Assembly (NCBI RefSeq): GCF_021155765.1
Contig: NC_060116.1
Coordinates: 9,052,001 to 9,116,000 of the forward strand
From: Diprion similis
Lineage: Eukaryota > Arthropoda > Insecta > Hymenoptera > Diprionidae
Direction of reading: 5' to 3'
DNA length: 64,000 nt
Each line of letters opens with the position of its first letter. Positions within the stretch are counted from its first letter, which is position 1. The notes below the pieces were generated by a model. The model was not told the DNA's origin. It worked only from the letters and a program-made list of their open reading frames with translations, and made no database searches. Of this stretch, positions 39,801-51,473 are shown one piece after another. The translations under genes were made by a program, and so were the position numbers.

Positions 39801-41155
39801 TAAATCGTAACCACCGCCTCTGCGAATAGGAACGAAAAACGAGCAAGAGTTGAGAAACGGCGAGAATAGATGGTAACAAAGGCTCGCCTCGCTCTCTGCA
39901 GTCATGGCGGCGAAGTTAACGCTTAAATGTGGGTATCCAGGGATGATGGAGGGTCCAGGGAGGATCTCGCTGCCTACGCTCTTGATCCCTTAAAATAAGG
40001 CACCTTGCATTAACGCGGTGTTTGTACTTTCGTGACAAAGTAAAAAGTTACATCGGTTAGCAAAAATGGTCAAAATTTATCGCGTGAAATTGAATCAAGC
40101 CAGCTTCCAGGACTTTTTATGAAATTCTATGAAATCGTTGAATTCTAAGAATCACGCATAGAAAAAGAAAAAAGAAAAAAAAAATCAGTAACACTTGTTA
40201 AATATTGAATACAAATACGTCTGAAGAAGTGTTTTTTCAATTAAAAGAGACGTAAATTTACTTCATGTTGAAAATTGTTTTTCTGGTTACTTTCTTGTTG
40301 AATCGAATAATGCGATTTCTTTGAAAGAGGTAAACTTTTCAATTTCACCGTATTTGGTCAAGTTAGGAAAACCTTTCTCCGGGTGTTTACACCCTAACTG
40401 TTTCAATTTTAAAAACCTATTACATCCACGCGAAAGGTTTACAAATTTGTGAAAAACAATTGCAATTTTCTGAAGCTATTCGCCATTTCTCCAGCAAAAA
40501 TGTGAAACTCGAGATCAAATATAAATCAGCGAGTGGTCCTTGGCTCGTAATTCTTTACCCTCTGAATTCTCCCAATGAAAATACATATATTTGAGAATGC
40601 GACACATTTTATCCCCGTCTAATCACCCAAGTTCAGATATTGTGGAGTGTCTGCACGTACGTGACGTAAAAAACCAAGAGTATAGAAGCTCGAGGAGAAG
40701 AAGAAGGTGGTACAAAAACGTGGGAAGAGAAGAGAAGACTAAACAGGAAAGAAAAATACGCACCCTTCGGTGAAGCGGGGAGAGAATCGTTGGGTAATTA
40801 AAAAAGGGAGGGAAGTAAGGGGGCGAAAAGCACAGGCAGGATGCTCGCCGAGGAGACATAGACGGGACAGTCTAGAAATTAGAGGACCTCGCCGAGGGCG
40901 CGACGCGGAACTTGAAATGAGAAATATCCCGTTCAGGGAGCCGTACGGACGACTTTTCGAGACTTGCATGGCGAGTTCTTTTCTTCCACGGCAAGCCTCC
41001 TACGAGTGGGCTCTCGACCAGAGACTTCGCGATGAGCGCCGTCTTTCGACGCCCTGGCTTCGTTTTCCCGCATTTTCACCTTACTCTGCACTCGAGTACG
41101 TACTGTAAAGTAGGTATACGTGTATAGGTGGGTATCAACGTGCTAACGAGCCCAA

Positions 41156-41181
41156 AGAGAGAGAGAGAGAGAGAGAGAGAG
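41156..41181. repeat. (GA)n microsatellite
   Basis: Thirteen or so GA units. Confidence 0.95.
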
Positions 41182-42359
41182 GGAAACAATTTAAGAGGCG
41201 ACGGGGACGGCATTAATTTTTTGGAATTACATTTTCTCTTTTTTATTGGATTATTCGACGCATGTAGCAGCTCCAGAAATCAGATACAGAATTTGTTCCA
41301 GGGATTTGTGGACGTAATATATATAAAAACGTAAAACGTATATATATATACACTAAAATTGACCGGAAAAGTGAACAAAGGTAGAAAGCCTTATGTCTGA
41401 TGGATACGCCTTTTCAGAACCAGAATACATTTTTATTTGTCAGATTTATAAATGGTATAAGGTCGTATCCAACATTTTTCTGTTTTTTTTTTTTTTTCTC
41501 GTAAACGACGGCAAAAACCTTCGAAACATATAAAGATTTATCGATTTCGGAAAGAATGTTTGAAATTTGATCAAGTTGATTTCCTCTCGCGATAATTTCA
41601 TCATCCCATCTTCCAATCGACGATATTAATTATTCGACGAATAACTATAAACAAAAAAAATATAGAAACTAATTTATTTTAATTTTTTCCTTCTCATTTC
41701 TGAATGAATTCGGGAAGAGAAAATATCCACGAATATTTAATTGGCGGCATCGCGAGCAGCTGATACAATAAAAGCAGAAATAAGATTGAAAAAAAGAACT
41801 TCGTTCGGCACGATAATTCCTCTGCGGAGAGTTCCGTCGGACTTTCTGTAGCGGATATTAATAACGTGTCATGGCCTCCGCAAATCAGAGAACTCGACCA
41901 CCTGTTTATATCCGGGGCTCCAGTCCGTCTGCTACTGCTGCTGTACAGTTTGACCTTAACGCGTAATAATTTGTTCCGAGAATAATCAACGATCAAAATT
42001 AGCGTCACTCTTTCCAAATTCATATACCTGTAAAAAATTTGGGACTTGAAAAGAGACTGGAGACGGAGAATGTTTTAACAAAGAAAAAAAATAAGTTTTC
42101 GAAAGTTTCAGTTCAAAATTTGAATTTCGAAAGGTCACTCATAATTTTTTTTCAATTTTTTGGTGCATTTCTTTAGATCTTTTAAAGCGACCTTTTAATA
42201 TTCATATTAAAATTTCGTAAATTTTTTTTCTTCAATTTAGTAAGAAAGAATCGATAACAATACACCACGACATGAATTGAAAATCAAACAAAATACTGAA
42301 AATATAATTTTTTTAATATAATTTTTTGACGATTTTTGACATTTTAAAAAATTTGGAGC

Positions 42360-42480
42360 GACCTCTTAAAATTTTTTTTTTTGAGCTGTCCCTTGGAATG
42401 GGCTCTTAAAACGTCAAAAACTCACATTTTGTCACACGAGACTCAAAAAAAAAAACAGTCGGTTTTTTTGCGCCACCCTA
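42360..42480. mobile_element. Possible end of a TAGGGTGG-type transposon remnant
   Basis: Read on the minus strand from 42480, the sequence starts TAGGGTGGCGCAAAAAAACC, resembling a terminal inverted repeat of the kind seen at 44934-45325 (CTAGGGTAGTCC). It is followed by A/T-rich sequence with GCGACCTCTTAAAA at about 42358, echoed at 42188 (GCGACCTTTTAATA). The opposite end was not found, so this is either a one-ended relic or a coincidence. Confidence 0.3.
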
Positions 42481-43136
42481 ATGTATATGCATTGAGGAAC
42501 AACAAGATTTCGGGATATCTTCAAAATCAAGGTCGAAAGAATTTCAGGTACAAATTGGAGAGGATTACGCCTCTATACATCGAAACTGCAGACATTATCA
42601 TTGAAAACTTTCCTCAATGCGATTAATTGTTTAATCAGAGTTTTTAGATGAGCCGGGAAAACTTTTGCACAACTTTGAACAAACAGAAGACATTGTGGAG
42701 ACCGTGGCCATTGGGAAAATCCAGCAAAAATTACCCTCCGAAAGTTGATCAAACTTAACCGCAAAAGCCACCGCTGATGACTTAACTCGAGTCAACTATG
42801 CGTGCGAATAAAATTCTGCCGTTTTTATTTCTCAAGAGACGTCGACGTGCTTCTTTGAATTTATGATAGTCGCGTAATGATATCGCAGAAACGAAACGTG
42901 AGGCGCATATAAATCCCCCAACAAAAATTGTTTCGTTGAATTAATAACTCTGTAATCGTTTCCTCGTTCCTAAATAAAGATGAGAAAGTAAATATCCGGA
43001 CATTTAGATGGATTTCAAAATATACAATCGATACAGATTTATTCCCCCGATTTCAAGTCGAAGACCTGAAAACGAAGGAAACGAAACGGTTCTTGAGTAA
43101 GAACAATAAATAATATCAGATAAACGGTGGAAAAAA

Positions 43137-43390
43137 AAAAAAAAAATTCTGGCCGGGTGGTCAGACCATGATTGTTATATTTTTTTTGGGTCGCTGAGCC
43201 AGAATCCGAAGTCCATTTTACCCCATAATGTCAGAATCTTATAATCTTATAAACATAATTATAAGATTGTTTAAGATTATGTCAAAAACCTGACGTGATG
43301 GGGTGAAATGGACTTTGGATTCCGTTTCAGTGACACAAAAAACGTACAATAATCATCGTCTGACCCCCTCCCCCACTGCCAGAAATTTTT
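43137..43390. mobile_element. Fold-back (MITE-like) element, about 255 bp
   Basis: Nearly the whole element is one inverted repeat. The left arm carries GGTCAGACCATGATTGTTAT, GCTGAGCCAGAATCC, then AAGTCCATTTTACCCCATAA and TGTCAG. The right arm, reverse-complemented, carries GGTCAGACGATGATTATTGT, CACTGAAACGGAATCC, then AAGTCCATTTCACCCCATCA and CGTCAG, in the same order. The loop at about 43233-43285 is rich in TTATAATCTTA words. The ends are ATTCTGGC/GCCAGAAAT next to A and T runs. No open frame exists, so it would be non-autonomous. The target-site duplication is obscured by the A and T runs. Confidence 0.75.
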
Positions 43391-44933
43391 CTTTTTTTGT
43401 GTGGCTGTGTAATTAATGAAAATTTCCGAGAACCAGATGCAGAGAGGGAGTAACGCGGCTTCTTATGGATTCGTGCGTCATGAGGGAGGGAGTAGGAGGT
43501 GAAAAATATGAAAAACAATACCGATTACTCGGCGCACAACGAATGATGATACTCGTTTATAACGCTCTTCATTCCCTCTGATAAATCACGCCCCGCGAGT
43601 CCAAACAAACTTATCTGTAGGTATATGTATATACCCATGTTGAACAATTTGAGCAAATGTTTTATAATTAAAACAGTCAAGATGATTAAACTCTGCGGTT
43701 TTTTCATCCAATTCTAATTTTCTCGGGTTTATTTTTATCACGATAGAGATCTCCCGAGATCGCTTGAAAAAAAAAAAATTGTTTTTTCAAACATTTTGTA
43801 GAAATCTAGGTAACGAGAAAAATGTGTCCAGAAACATTAGAATCGAATAAATAAAGACGAGAGTTTGATCATTTTGAACGTTTTCGGATTTGTTGCCATT
43901 GCACGTGAAAAATTTTATTTCAATCGTGTCCACTATTACTGGCTAAAATTAGATGACTGGAAATTTTCAAACTGGTTTTCCTCTTCTTTCAACTTTTTAA
44001 CTGGATGATTTGCTCGATTCATTCTTAATAAACAGTTTAGTTAGAATGGAATACAAGTACAGACTAAAGTCGATCCGATTAGATACATAATTTCGATACT
44101 AGCATATACGGATAGAGTAATCGAGATGAAATTTAACACCATGACAGCCATCTGCATGCGGTCCAACAACCTCAGCTGTCGTCTGTTATTCGTTTCTGAT
44201 TCGTGGCGTAGAAAATTGCCCTTGAAATCATCTGACGAGAGTAAAGCGTGCTATTTAGATTCGTCCCATTATGCCACTCGGTGCAACGCCATTCGGTTAT
44301 TTTCGACCAGCCCACGCCGTGCGGAAAAGCGTGAAGGGACGCGTCGACGTCATAAGCGCCGCGCCGGAATAGAAGCGCGTTGTGTCTAATTATACGTAAT
44401 AAGTGCAGCGCGCATCGTGTTCGATATCCGTACGATACATTGTAGGTAAAGTCATGTGTAAATAATTATTCTATAGCTGCATGCTTCACAGGGAGTCAGA
44501 ATTAACTGGAAACTGCGCATATTGCACAGCGAAATTTAAACACGATCGGTGCGCAAACAAGCGAGATATTGCGAGCCGGAATGCAAACACCTGCTACAAA
44601 ATTCACGTACGATTAGCAGAATTTAATATAACTTATCTCCTGTGCACACATTATAAACCTAGCACGTGTAACGTGACTATCCCAGTTCAAACACTCGGTG
44701 AATTTAATCCCCGGAAAGTAGACGACCACTGCTAAAAGCTGTCGAGGTTTCTAGTGGCGCAATTTTATCTTATTGCAAAAAACGAGAGAAGAGGAGGAAA
44801 AAAATAAATTTTTTTTCACATTTATATATATAATACCCTCGAGTGTCACAAATTTACTAAAATTTATTCACCGTATGCGGAAATAGTAGACAAATAATTG
44901 TTTTTATCGACGCGAATTTGCTGCACGTATCTA
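43391..44933. other. Non-coding spacer between two fold-back elements
   Basis: No coding exon or clear repeat was seen. The open frames near 44126-44735 (plus) have no family features. Confidence 0.45.
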
Positions 44934-45325
44934 CTAGAGTGGTCCTCGAAAAGTTAATTTTTGAATTTCGACTGTCTCATTCTCCAAATTAGTTGCAAAT
45001 AATTCAAAAATACTTTTATAATTTTTTCAGATTTTTATCTCAACTCTAACCCTCTCCACCAAAGGGTTGATTTAGAGTCCAGGTGGTCAATAGTGACCCA
45101 AGAAACCCCCCTGCATCAAATTTCATCAAAATCCGTTTGGTAGATTTAGTGTTCCCTTGTAGAGGGTTAAAAGAGGAAATCAATCCTTCCCAGCGCGGGT
45201 TAAAGTTCAGATAAGAATCTGAAAAATGAGGGAATTATTTTTTAATTATTTGAAGTAGATTTGGGTAGGGGGTGAGACAGTCAAGATTCAAAAGTTTTTA
45301 AGGACCTTTTTAAGGACTACCCTAG
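44934..45325. mobile_element. MITE-like element with TA target duplication, about 392 bp
   Basis: The termini are imperfect inverted repeats: CTAGAGTGGTCCT on the left and, reverse-complemented, CTAGGGTAGTCCT on the right. Both are flanked by TA, as in Tc1/mariner-class insertions. The inverted similarity runs about 120 bases inward: GACTGTCTCATTCTCCAAAT against GACTGTCTCACCCCCTACCC, GCAAATAATTCAAAAATA against CAAATAATTAAAAAATAA, and CAGATTTTTATCTCAACTC against CAGATTCTTATCTGAACTT. The centre holds ACCAAAGGGTTGATTTAGAG and AATTTCATCAAAATCC without coding capacity. It is a non-autonomous element mobilised in trans by inference. Confidence 0.75.
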
Positions 45326-45594
45326 TATGTATAGCTCACTTCTACGAGCTCGCATTAACTTGTAACTCCGTAATTACGGAACGGCAATTAATCGCGGACA
45401 GCTCGACACTGCGTAGATCTGCTCGTCCTCGAATTTCGAGTTAATTTGATTCGATATCGTCCCGGACATCCGGAGTGGATGGATTCGCCGAGTTGCCGCT
45501 GGCAACTACGAGTCTCCGAACTCTGCAGATAAGCAGAGGCCTATAAAATTTTCGTGCATATGTGTAACACGTACAGAGCCGAACCTACGAGAGT

Positions 45595-45620
45595 GAGAGA
45601 GAGTGAGAGAGAGTGAGAGG
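45595..45620. repeat. (GAGTGAGA)n microsatellite
   Basis: Three units of a GA-rich 10-mer, GAGAGTGAGA. Confidence 0.85.
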
Positions 45621-45726
45621 AAGGAATAATATCTGCAGCTCCATTATTTTCCGGATGGAGATATTGCGGGTACGCGTGAATAAAGGCGGTTCAAGGGGAT
45701 GATCCAACTTCCAACTACTTTGCCAA

Positions 45727-45750
45727 GGGGGGGAGGGGGGGGGGGGGGGG
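45727..45750. repeat. Poly(G) run
   Basis: Twenty-three G in 24 positions with a single A. Runs of this kind are prone to assembly length error. Confidence 0.9.
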
Positions 45751-48700
45751 TTTGCTTCTGTAGCTACACGCAAAGTAATCTAACTTGTTACCCCTCCCCT
45801 TGGCCCCGGCACCCGACTTATAAAATGAATTTTATCCGACGAAAGTTTTGATCGTCGCAGTCTGGATAATGCAGCGATAAGAAGTCCTTCGTCAAAGAGG
45901 GTAATTGTCGCTCTTTGAATGGAATAAAGAGAGCTCGATTGTTTTCAATTAAGGGAAACGTTTGTACTAATTCAGATGAAATCTGACTGCGGTGTATAAG
46001 TAAGAGAAAAACGATTCCGAGGTAGTAGTAAAGTGAGATAACGAGAATCGCAGACGTAAATTCTGTAACACACGTTACAGTGCAACGATGCATTTTACTT
46101 CTCAGGATCGAATGGACAAAGAAACTCACCGTCACGTTGAGGCTCGAGGTCTCGAAAGTTTGGCAGAACCATCCTTCAAAGACACGTTCCCTCGAGTCGC
46201 GCGCCCAAAGACGACCCTTGAGCTTTGCGAAGGCCTGTTATATGCATGAGGGATGTCTCGAGAGAAATTTGGATCTAATATATATACTAAAATTTCAGCT
46301 AAGCCGCCCTTTCATTCTGTATGTACATGTACATACATGTGTATAAAATTCTGAACGCTACCATGCCGCGAGACTCGCGAGTGGCTCAGTTTTCAAACCA
46401 AACCATGTAATCCCAGAACCCAGGGTGGGAAGACGTCTGGTACCCGGTACTCTATGCCTGCACGATCATCTCGCCGTGACGACGAGTCCTCTTTACGCAC
46501 GCGTGTTTCTGCACACGGGGGAGAAATTCGCGCCAAAGAGCCACTCGGGGGGCTCGGAGTGAGGCTCGATCTAATTGGGAAAGCAACGTGTGAATCATTC
46601 GAGCGTGTCCTCTTAGAGCTCTTTCTCTTTTCCGCCAGAAGTAACTCGAGTTTTAAGTTCTTTACTTCAGATTTATAATTCCAGATTTGTCTCGCTGCCA
46701 AAAGAACTTGAAATTAGCTGAAGACGCACTTATTCTAAATTTTTTATCGGTTCTTGTAGCGTCAATTATGCTGAGGTTTTATCCTATTCTGAAAATTCTT
46801 TCGAGGTTCGATGTTTGGATATTAACCACAAAAAGCTGCGGAGACGTTTCCGGCTCGGTTTGGGACGACATAAAAAGCCCATTCATCTCAATTCAAGAAA
46901 GGTTACAAATCACGTTCTAAATCGCGGTACATTTCGGTCGCCTCCGAATGTACGGGGACATTTCGAGGACCTTGTAAGCTCGTTCCAATATATTTCACGG
47001 CATGATCGTCCTGCTCCTTCGTTTCGAAATACCAGGTACGACGCGGTACAGTTTTTACGATGCAATTTGATATCTACGACCTTTTCCTGCACCTGCAGAC
47101 GAGGTCCAAGTTTCCTCGACTTTCCAACCAGGACCATGGCAGTGTCTTCACAGCGTTTCTGGAAGGTGAAAACCCAAACGAGAAAATCGAATTTTACGGT
47201 TTGACCAAGGTTCTGGAACCCGAGTGGACCATACGCGAGATAGGTCACGAGGGCATATTTTAGGTCTGGTTGAAGGTACTCTAAAGTGTCCTTTACCTCC
47301 AAACGAAGAGCCAATCAAAGCGTAGCGTGAGATTGCTGGTTGGAAATATAATGCACGCTCAGAAGCAGCTCGAGGAAATTAGTTTTCCGTGGGAAAACTT
47401 TCGTCTGCAGGTAACCTGGCAAAACGAGGGTTGTCTGGGAGGCCGGATGTGTACGTGCGCACTGGGTTAATGGGAACCTCGAGCGTAACGTGCCAAAACG
47501 CTTATCCCGACCCGTAACCAATTTACGTCAACGTTTTGCCCTTCACCATCACTGCCAGGACCACCCCATTGTTTTTGAAATTGGGCGTCTCTGCCTCGCG
47601 CGGTGCAGAGTCTTGAAAACCGTTGAATTCGTTTTGTCCTATATCTAAGCTGTTACGTCGAATCTTTGGCCTCCGTCATGACGCTTTGTGAGAATCTCCT
47701 TTGGCCCCGGGTCTTGACCAAACGTTTCCGCGCTTCTGTTCTAGCTGAAACGAGGAATGGGTATAGAAACTAGGCCGCTTGTTGGAAGAACAATAGGGGC
47801 GTAATTGCTGCGTGCATGTTCGCGTTCAGTGTTTAAAGTGCCATTTCGCCAAACAGTTCGCCATTATGCGCGGCTCTTTTTCTGCATGCCTGCAATTAAA
47901 CGTTTCAAGGTATTATACCTTGGCCGAGTCTCTTCTTTACCAAGTTGGCATTTCTCGTTCATAACCGGGATGCGAGTAAGTGACATTTTTAGGCAAGCTC
48001 GTAAATGATAGTTGTAAAAAACGAGACGTTTATTTTGAATGTCTTAAGCGTGGTGTGGAATTTTGATGGATGAACAGAATGTCGGTGAAACTAATCGAAC
48101 CAACGTGAAGAATTCACACTTTCGGATCACGTGCCTTCAAAACACGCGAGCAAATCATGTCGAAGGAACAGTAGCCGGATAGGTTATACGGATAGCTTCT
48201 TCGGGAAAGAAGAGATTAAACTTTCTCGGACAAAGTGTTTTCCCGCAGCGAGTAATCCGGCGGGGATTCTCTTTTGGATTGAAAATTAATTGTAGACTAG
48301 ACTTTGTATAATTCGCACATACCGAGTGATTTCTGTGGAAGTTCCCGTCTCAAAGCGAAGAGATAAACAACCGATGCGACACTTGAGGTTTGTCCTACCG
48401 TTTCTGAAACGTTTTTATCTGATTGGCAGATAAAACAAATATTTAAAAAAATACTTTGGTTGCCTACTTTTACAGCAAACACCCGGTATAATAACGAACC
48501 TCGGCAAGGTAGTTGAGAATTCTACAAATTTTACAAAGCATTCCTCTTTAGCATACCAAAAATTTTTACCCCTCCTTCTCTGATTAAACCGATGCCGACA
48601 TATTTCAGCAGGCTTCGAACATAACACACTTATATGGCCGTAAAAAAACGAACGCTTGTAAAATCTCCGGACTCTGGAATTTCCGCTATGGGAAAAACGA

Positions 48701-50610
48701 GACCCACGCATCCTCGTTGCGGGCGGTTTATTGGAGTCCTCGAACTACGGTCGAGACCCTCAAAAGCATCGGAAGTTTCCAACCAATAACTGATAGATAT
48801 ACATGCTGTATGCACGCCGGTTGAAAAGATCTTATTTGCAAGAAAATTGATGCTGGAAAAATTTTTGGCTCACCTCATCTCCGTCTGATTACCGATGAAC
48901 GCACCTCCGCGTAATACGATTATTATACTGGATTTCGGGGAGCCGGAGAAGCAACGGAGAATAGCGTCGAAAATGCCGGAGGGAAATTCTTGGTCGGAAA
49001 ATTGGAAATTTGAATATTCTAATCCTCCGTGGAACCGCGCATGGATGAACTGAATTTCAAACTATGCTTGCGGGTCGAAGGTTAGTCGCGAAGTGCTTGC
49101 AGGTACTGGCGGATTCGTGTCCTTTCATTTCCCCCATCTAATCTGATTAGAAAATTGAAGAGTATGAGACTTTGGTCTTATTTCGGAACTCATGGGAATA
49201 TTTATTTAGCGTCCCGTCTCCATTTACGTACGCCGACTTACCCTAATCGTGCTTTATACGACTCTCGTGACTGATTCTCGATAACTTTGATAAGTATACG
49301 GTGTACATAAAAACATGGTTCTACTGGCCCAACAAGGTCGATGCCACGCCCAGCTAATTTAAGGCAACCCGTGATACCGCTGGCTACCGTTTCGTCTTAT
49401 TTCAAGGAGAAGCTTCTCTGCCCCTCGACGCCTCTTCGCAGAAAGCGCCGAGTGCAAACATTTTCATCCTCTTTAGACGAGGAGTTTTTTTATAGCCGTG
49501 TGTGATACACACGTAAGGATAGGACGCATTTGGCACCGTCACGATAATGTATATACTTGGCCCTACTTTTTTTCTGCACATCGATTCTTAACGCGCGTCG
49601 TTTTGATCTGCGCAAGAGAAGAAAAAAACGCGTGAGACTCAAAGTGGATGGATTCGTTTCATGCTTTTGAATTCCAATCTCGCGTTTTTCGAAGTCGTTA
49701 GAAAATACCAACTTCAATTTATAAATTGGTGAAAATGTTGACAGCGTCGTAGAATCGTTTGCTCGGGAAAGATTTGGGATACACGCTGAAGAGATGCGGG
49801 AATATAAAACATATACGTCGTCCCCCTTTTAACTCCCAACGAGCTTTCTGAGGAGGCAAAACGGCGATACGATCCGCTGCACATATCGCACAGCTGAGGG
49901 AGGAGGAAAAGACTGACGCAGGGAAATCCGTGGTCGACTCAGATGATGAAAAATGTCCGTTCTTGGTATTTTGTTTATTTTTGAAAAGCCCTTGGCGAGC
50001 ATGGAATTTGAGTAATGGACTGCATGAAGAAGTCGACGACAGTTTAAAATCAAAGTCAATTAGGTATCGAGAATTGGATGCGGTTCTTTGGCGCTTCTTT
50101 TTCTAACAAATCCAATATCAACGAAGGGTTCAACAAGTAAAAAAAATCGAGGGTAACAAGCTCGCCAGCATTTCTTGAATGTGGATTCAAAAAAATTTTT
50201 GGATCGGCAATCTTGCCGTGGATTCGACGCAGGAATATTTGATCTTCTTAAGACATAATATGCCTAGCTCGTATTCAATCCAGAATTTTACCACAACTTG
50301 CAATAAAAATTATTTTCCTCCTGCCTATGAACGTTTCCATTAGATGTTATATTATGTATATAGATAGGTAAAGCAGATGCCAGAGCCAGACGAAGTAGTA
50401 ATTATTCTCGGAAAGAGTCTTAACACCTCGAGACTCCGGGAAGTCTTCTTCCTTCTTTTCCCTTACGGCTTAACCATTATCGACGTAACTGTATCTTGGC
50501 GAGGAGTGAGGTTCACTTCGTCCACTTCTGGATAAAATAATGCTTTGGTAGTAAGTATAGATGCGAAATAAGTCAGTAAAAATTTCAAGATGAATAACTG
50601 CGTTTCATTC

Positions 50611-50637
50611 TTATTATTATTATTATTATTATTATTT
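50611..50637. repeat. (TTA)n microsatellite
   Basis: Nine TTA units. Confidence 0.95.
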
Positions 50638-51317
50638 TCATATAATTTTAGAATTTTACGGAGCAATTTGAATCTTTGGCCCTGAAATGACACGCGTCTG
50701 AACGATTCTTTGATGCAAAATTCGATTCTTGCATACCTCAGAGAATTCGTCTCTTACTTAAGTTTGTTCCGAACGATCTTGCATCAACTACGAAGAAGTT
50801 TCAGTTGACTATAAATTCGAATTAATATTATAAATCATCACGAGCTACAATAAATTCTCTAACAAAATAACCAAATTCACGTAAAATTCAAATGAATCTT
50901 TCTTACATCCATCATTCGCGAGCTGGCTGTATCACTGAATTTCATCACCCTGATCAACCCCTAAAATATTCCATCTCGCATCAGGCACATCACCGTTTTC
51001 AAATCGAGCATGCGCTCCGTCGTCCGACTAGGAAAACCAGGAGGATGTAACGAGTTAAATTCCACGATAACAGACGATCAGGTGCTAAAACCACGCGTTT
51101 TGCCGCGAGCCAGATACGCCGAGCAAATAAATAGACGAAAACTCTGGGGTTATGATAAGAGATCGACCCGAAAGAGAAGAGCCAAGGGAGCGAAGGATAA
51201 GTGGAAAGGGACAAGAAGAATGAAACGTGGTCGTATACACACATTCATATACGTGTCTCTTTAAGCGTACATGCGAGAAAAGCAAAATGTATTCCGGGAG
51301 AGGAAAATAAATGAGGA

Positions 51318-51376
51318 GGGGGGGAGGGGGGGGGGGGAGGAGATAGACGAGAGAGGGACGAAGCAAAACGGGGGGG
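51318..51376. repeat. G-rich tract
   Basis: Two long G runs (51318-51340 and around 51371-51376) in purine-rich sequence; potential G-quadruplex on the plus strand. Confidence 0.7.
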
Positions 51377-51450
51377 AAAGGAGGCGGCAGGGGGATGCTG
51401 GGCTCTATCGATCTCCTCTCCTCCGAGTATGACGTCATCAAGTTCCCCCA

Positions 51451-51473
51451 CCGCCGCCGCCGCCGCCGCCGCC
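51451..51473. repeat. (CCG)n microsatellite
   Basis: Nearly eight CCG units, directly after a CRE-like TGACGTCA at 51430. Confidence 0.95.

Larger units (their letters stand above)
27388..43136. other. Long non-coding stretch, probably KChIP intron 1
   Basis: No coding exon with family support was found. It has a C-run at 27446-27463, CT-rich and purine-rich tracts around 31.5-31.9 kb and 32.3-32.5 kb, and several microsatellites listed separately. The open frames of 110-139 codons here (for example 32517-32936 and 36759-37154, both minus) have no domain, splice or repeat support. Confidence 0.5.

Noticed and set aside
46910-47314. 134-codon minus-strand frame
   Set aside because: Open frames exist in other phases across the same GC-rich stretch; no homology recognised.
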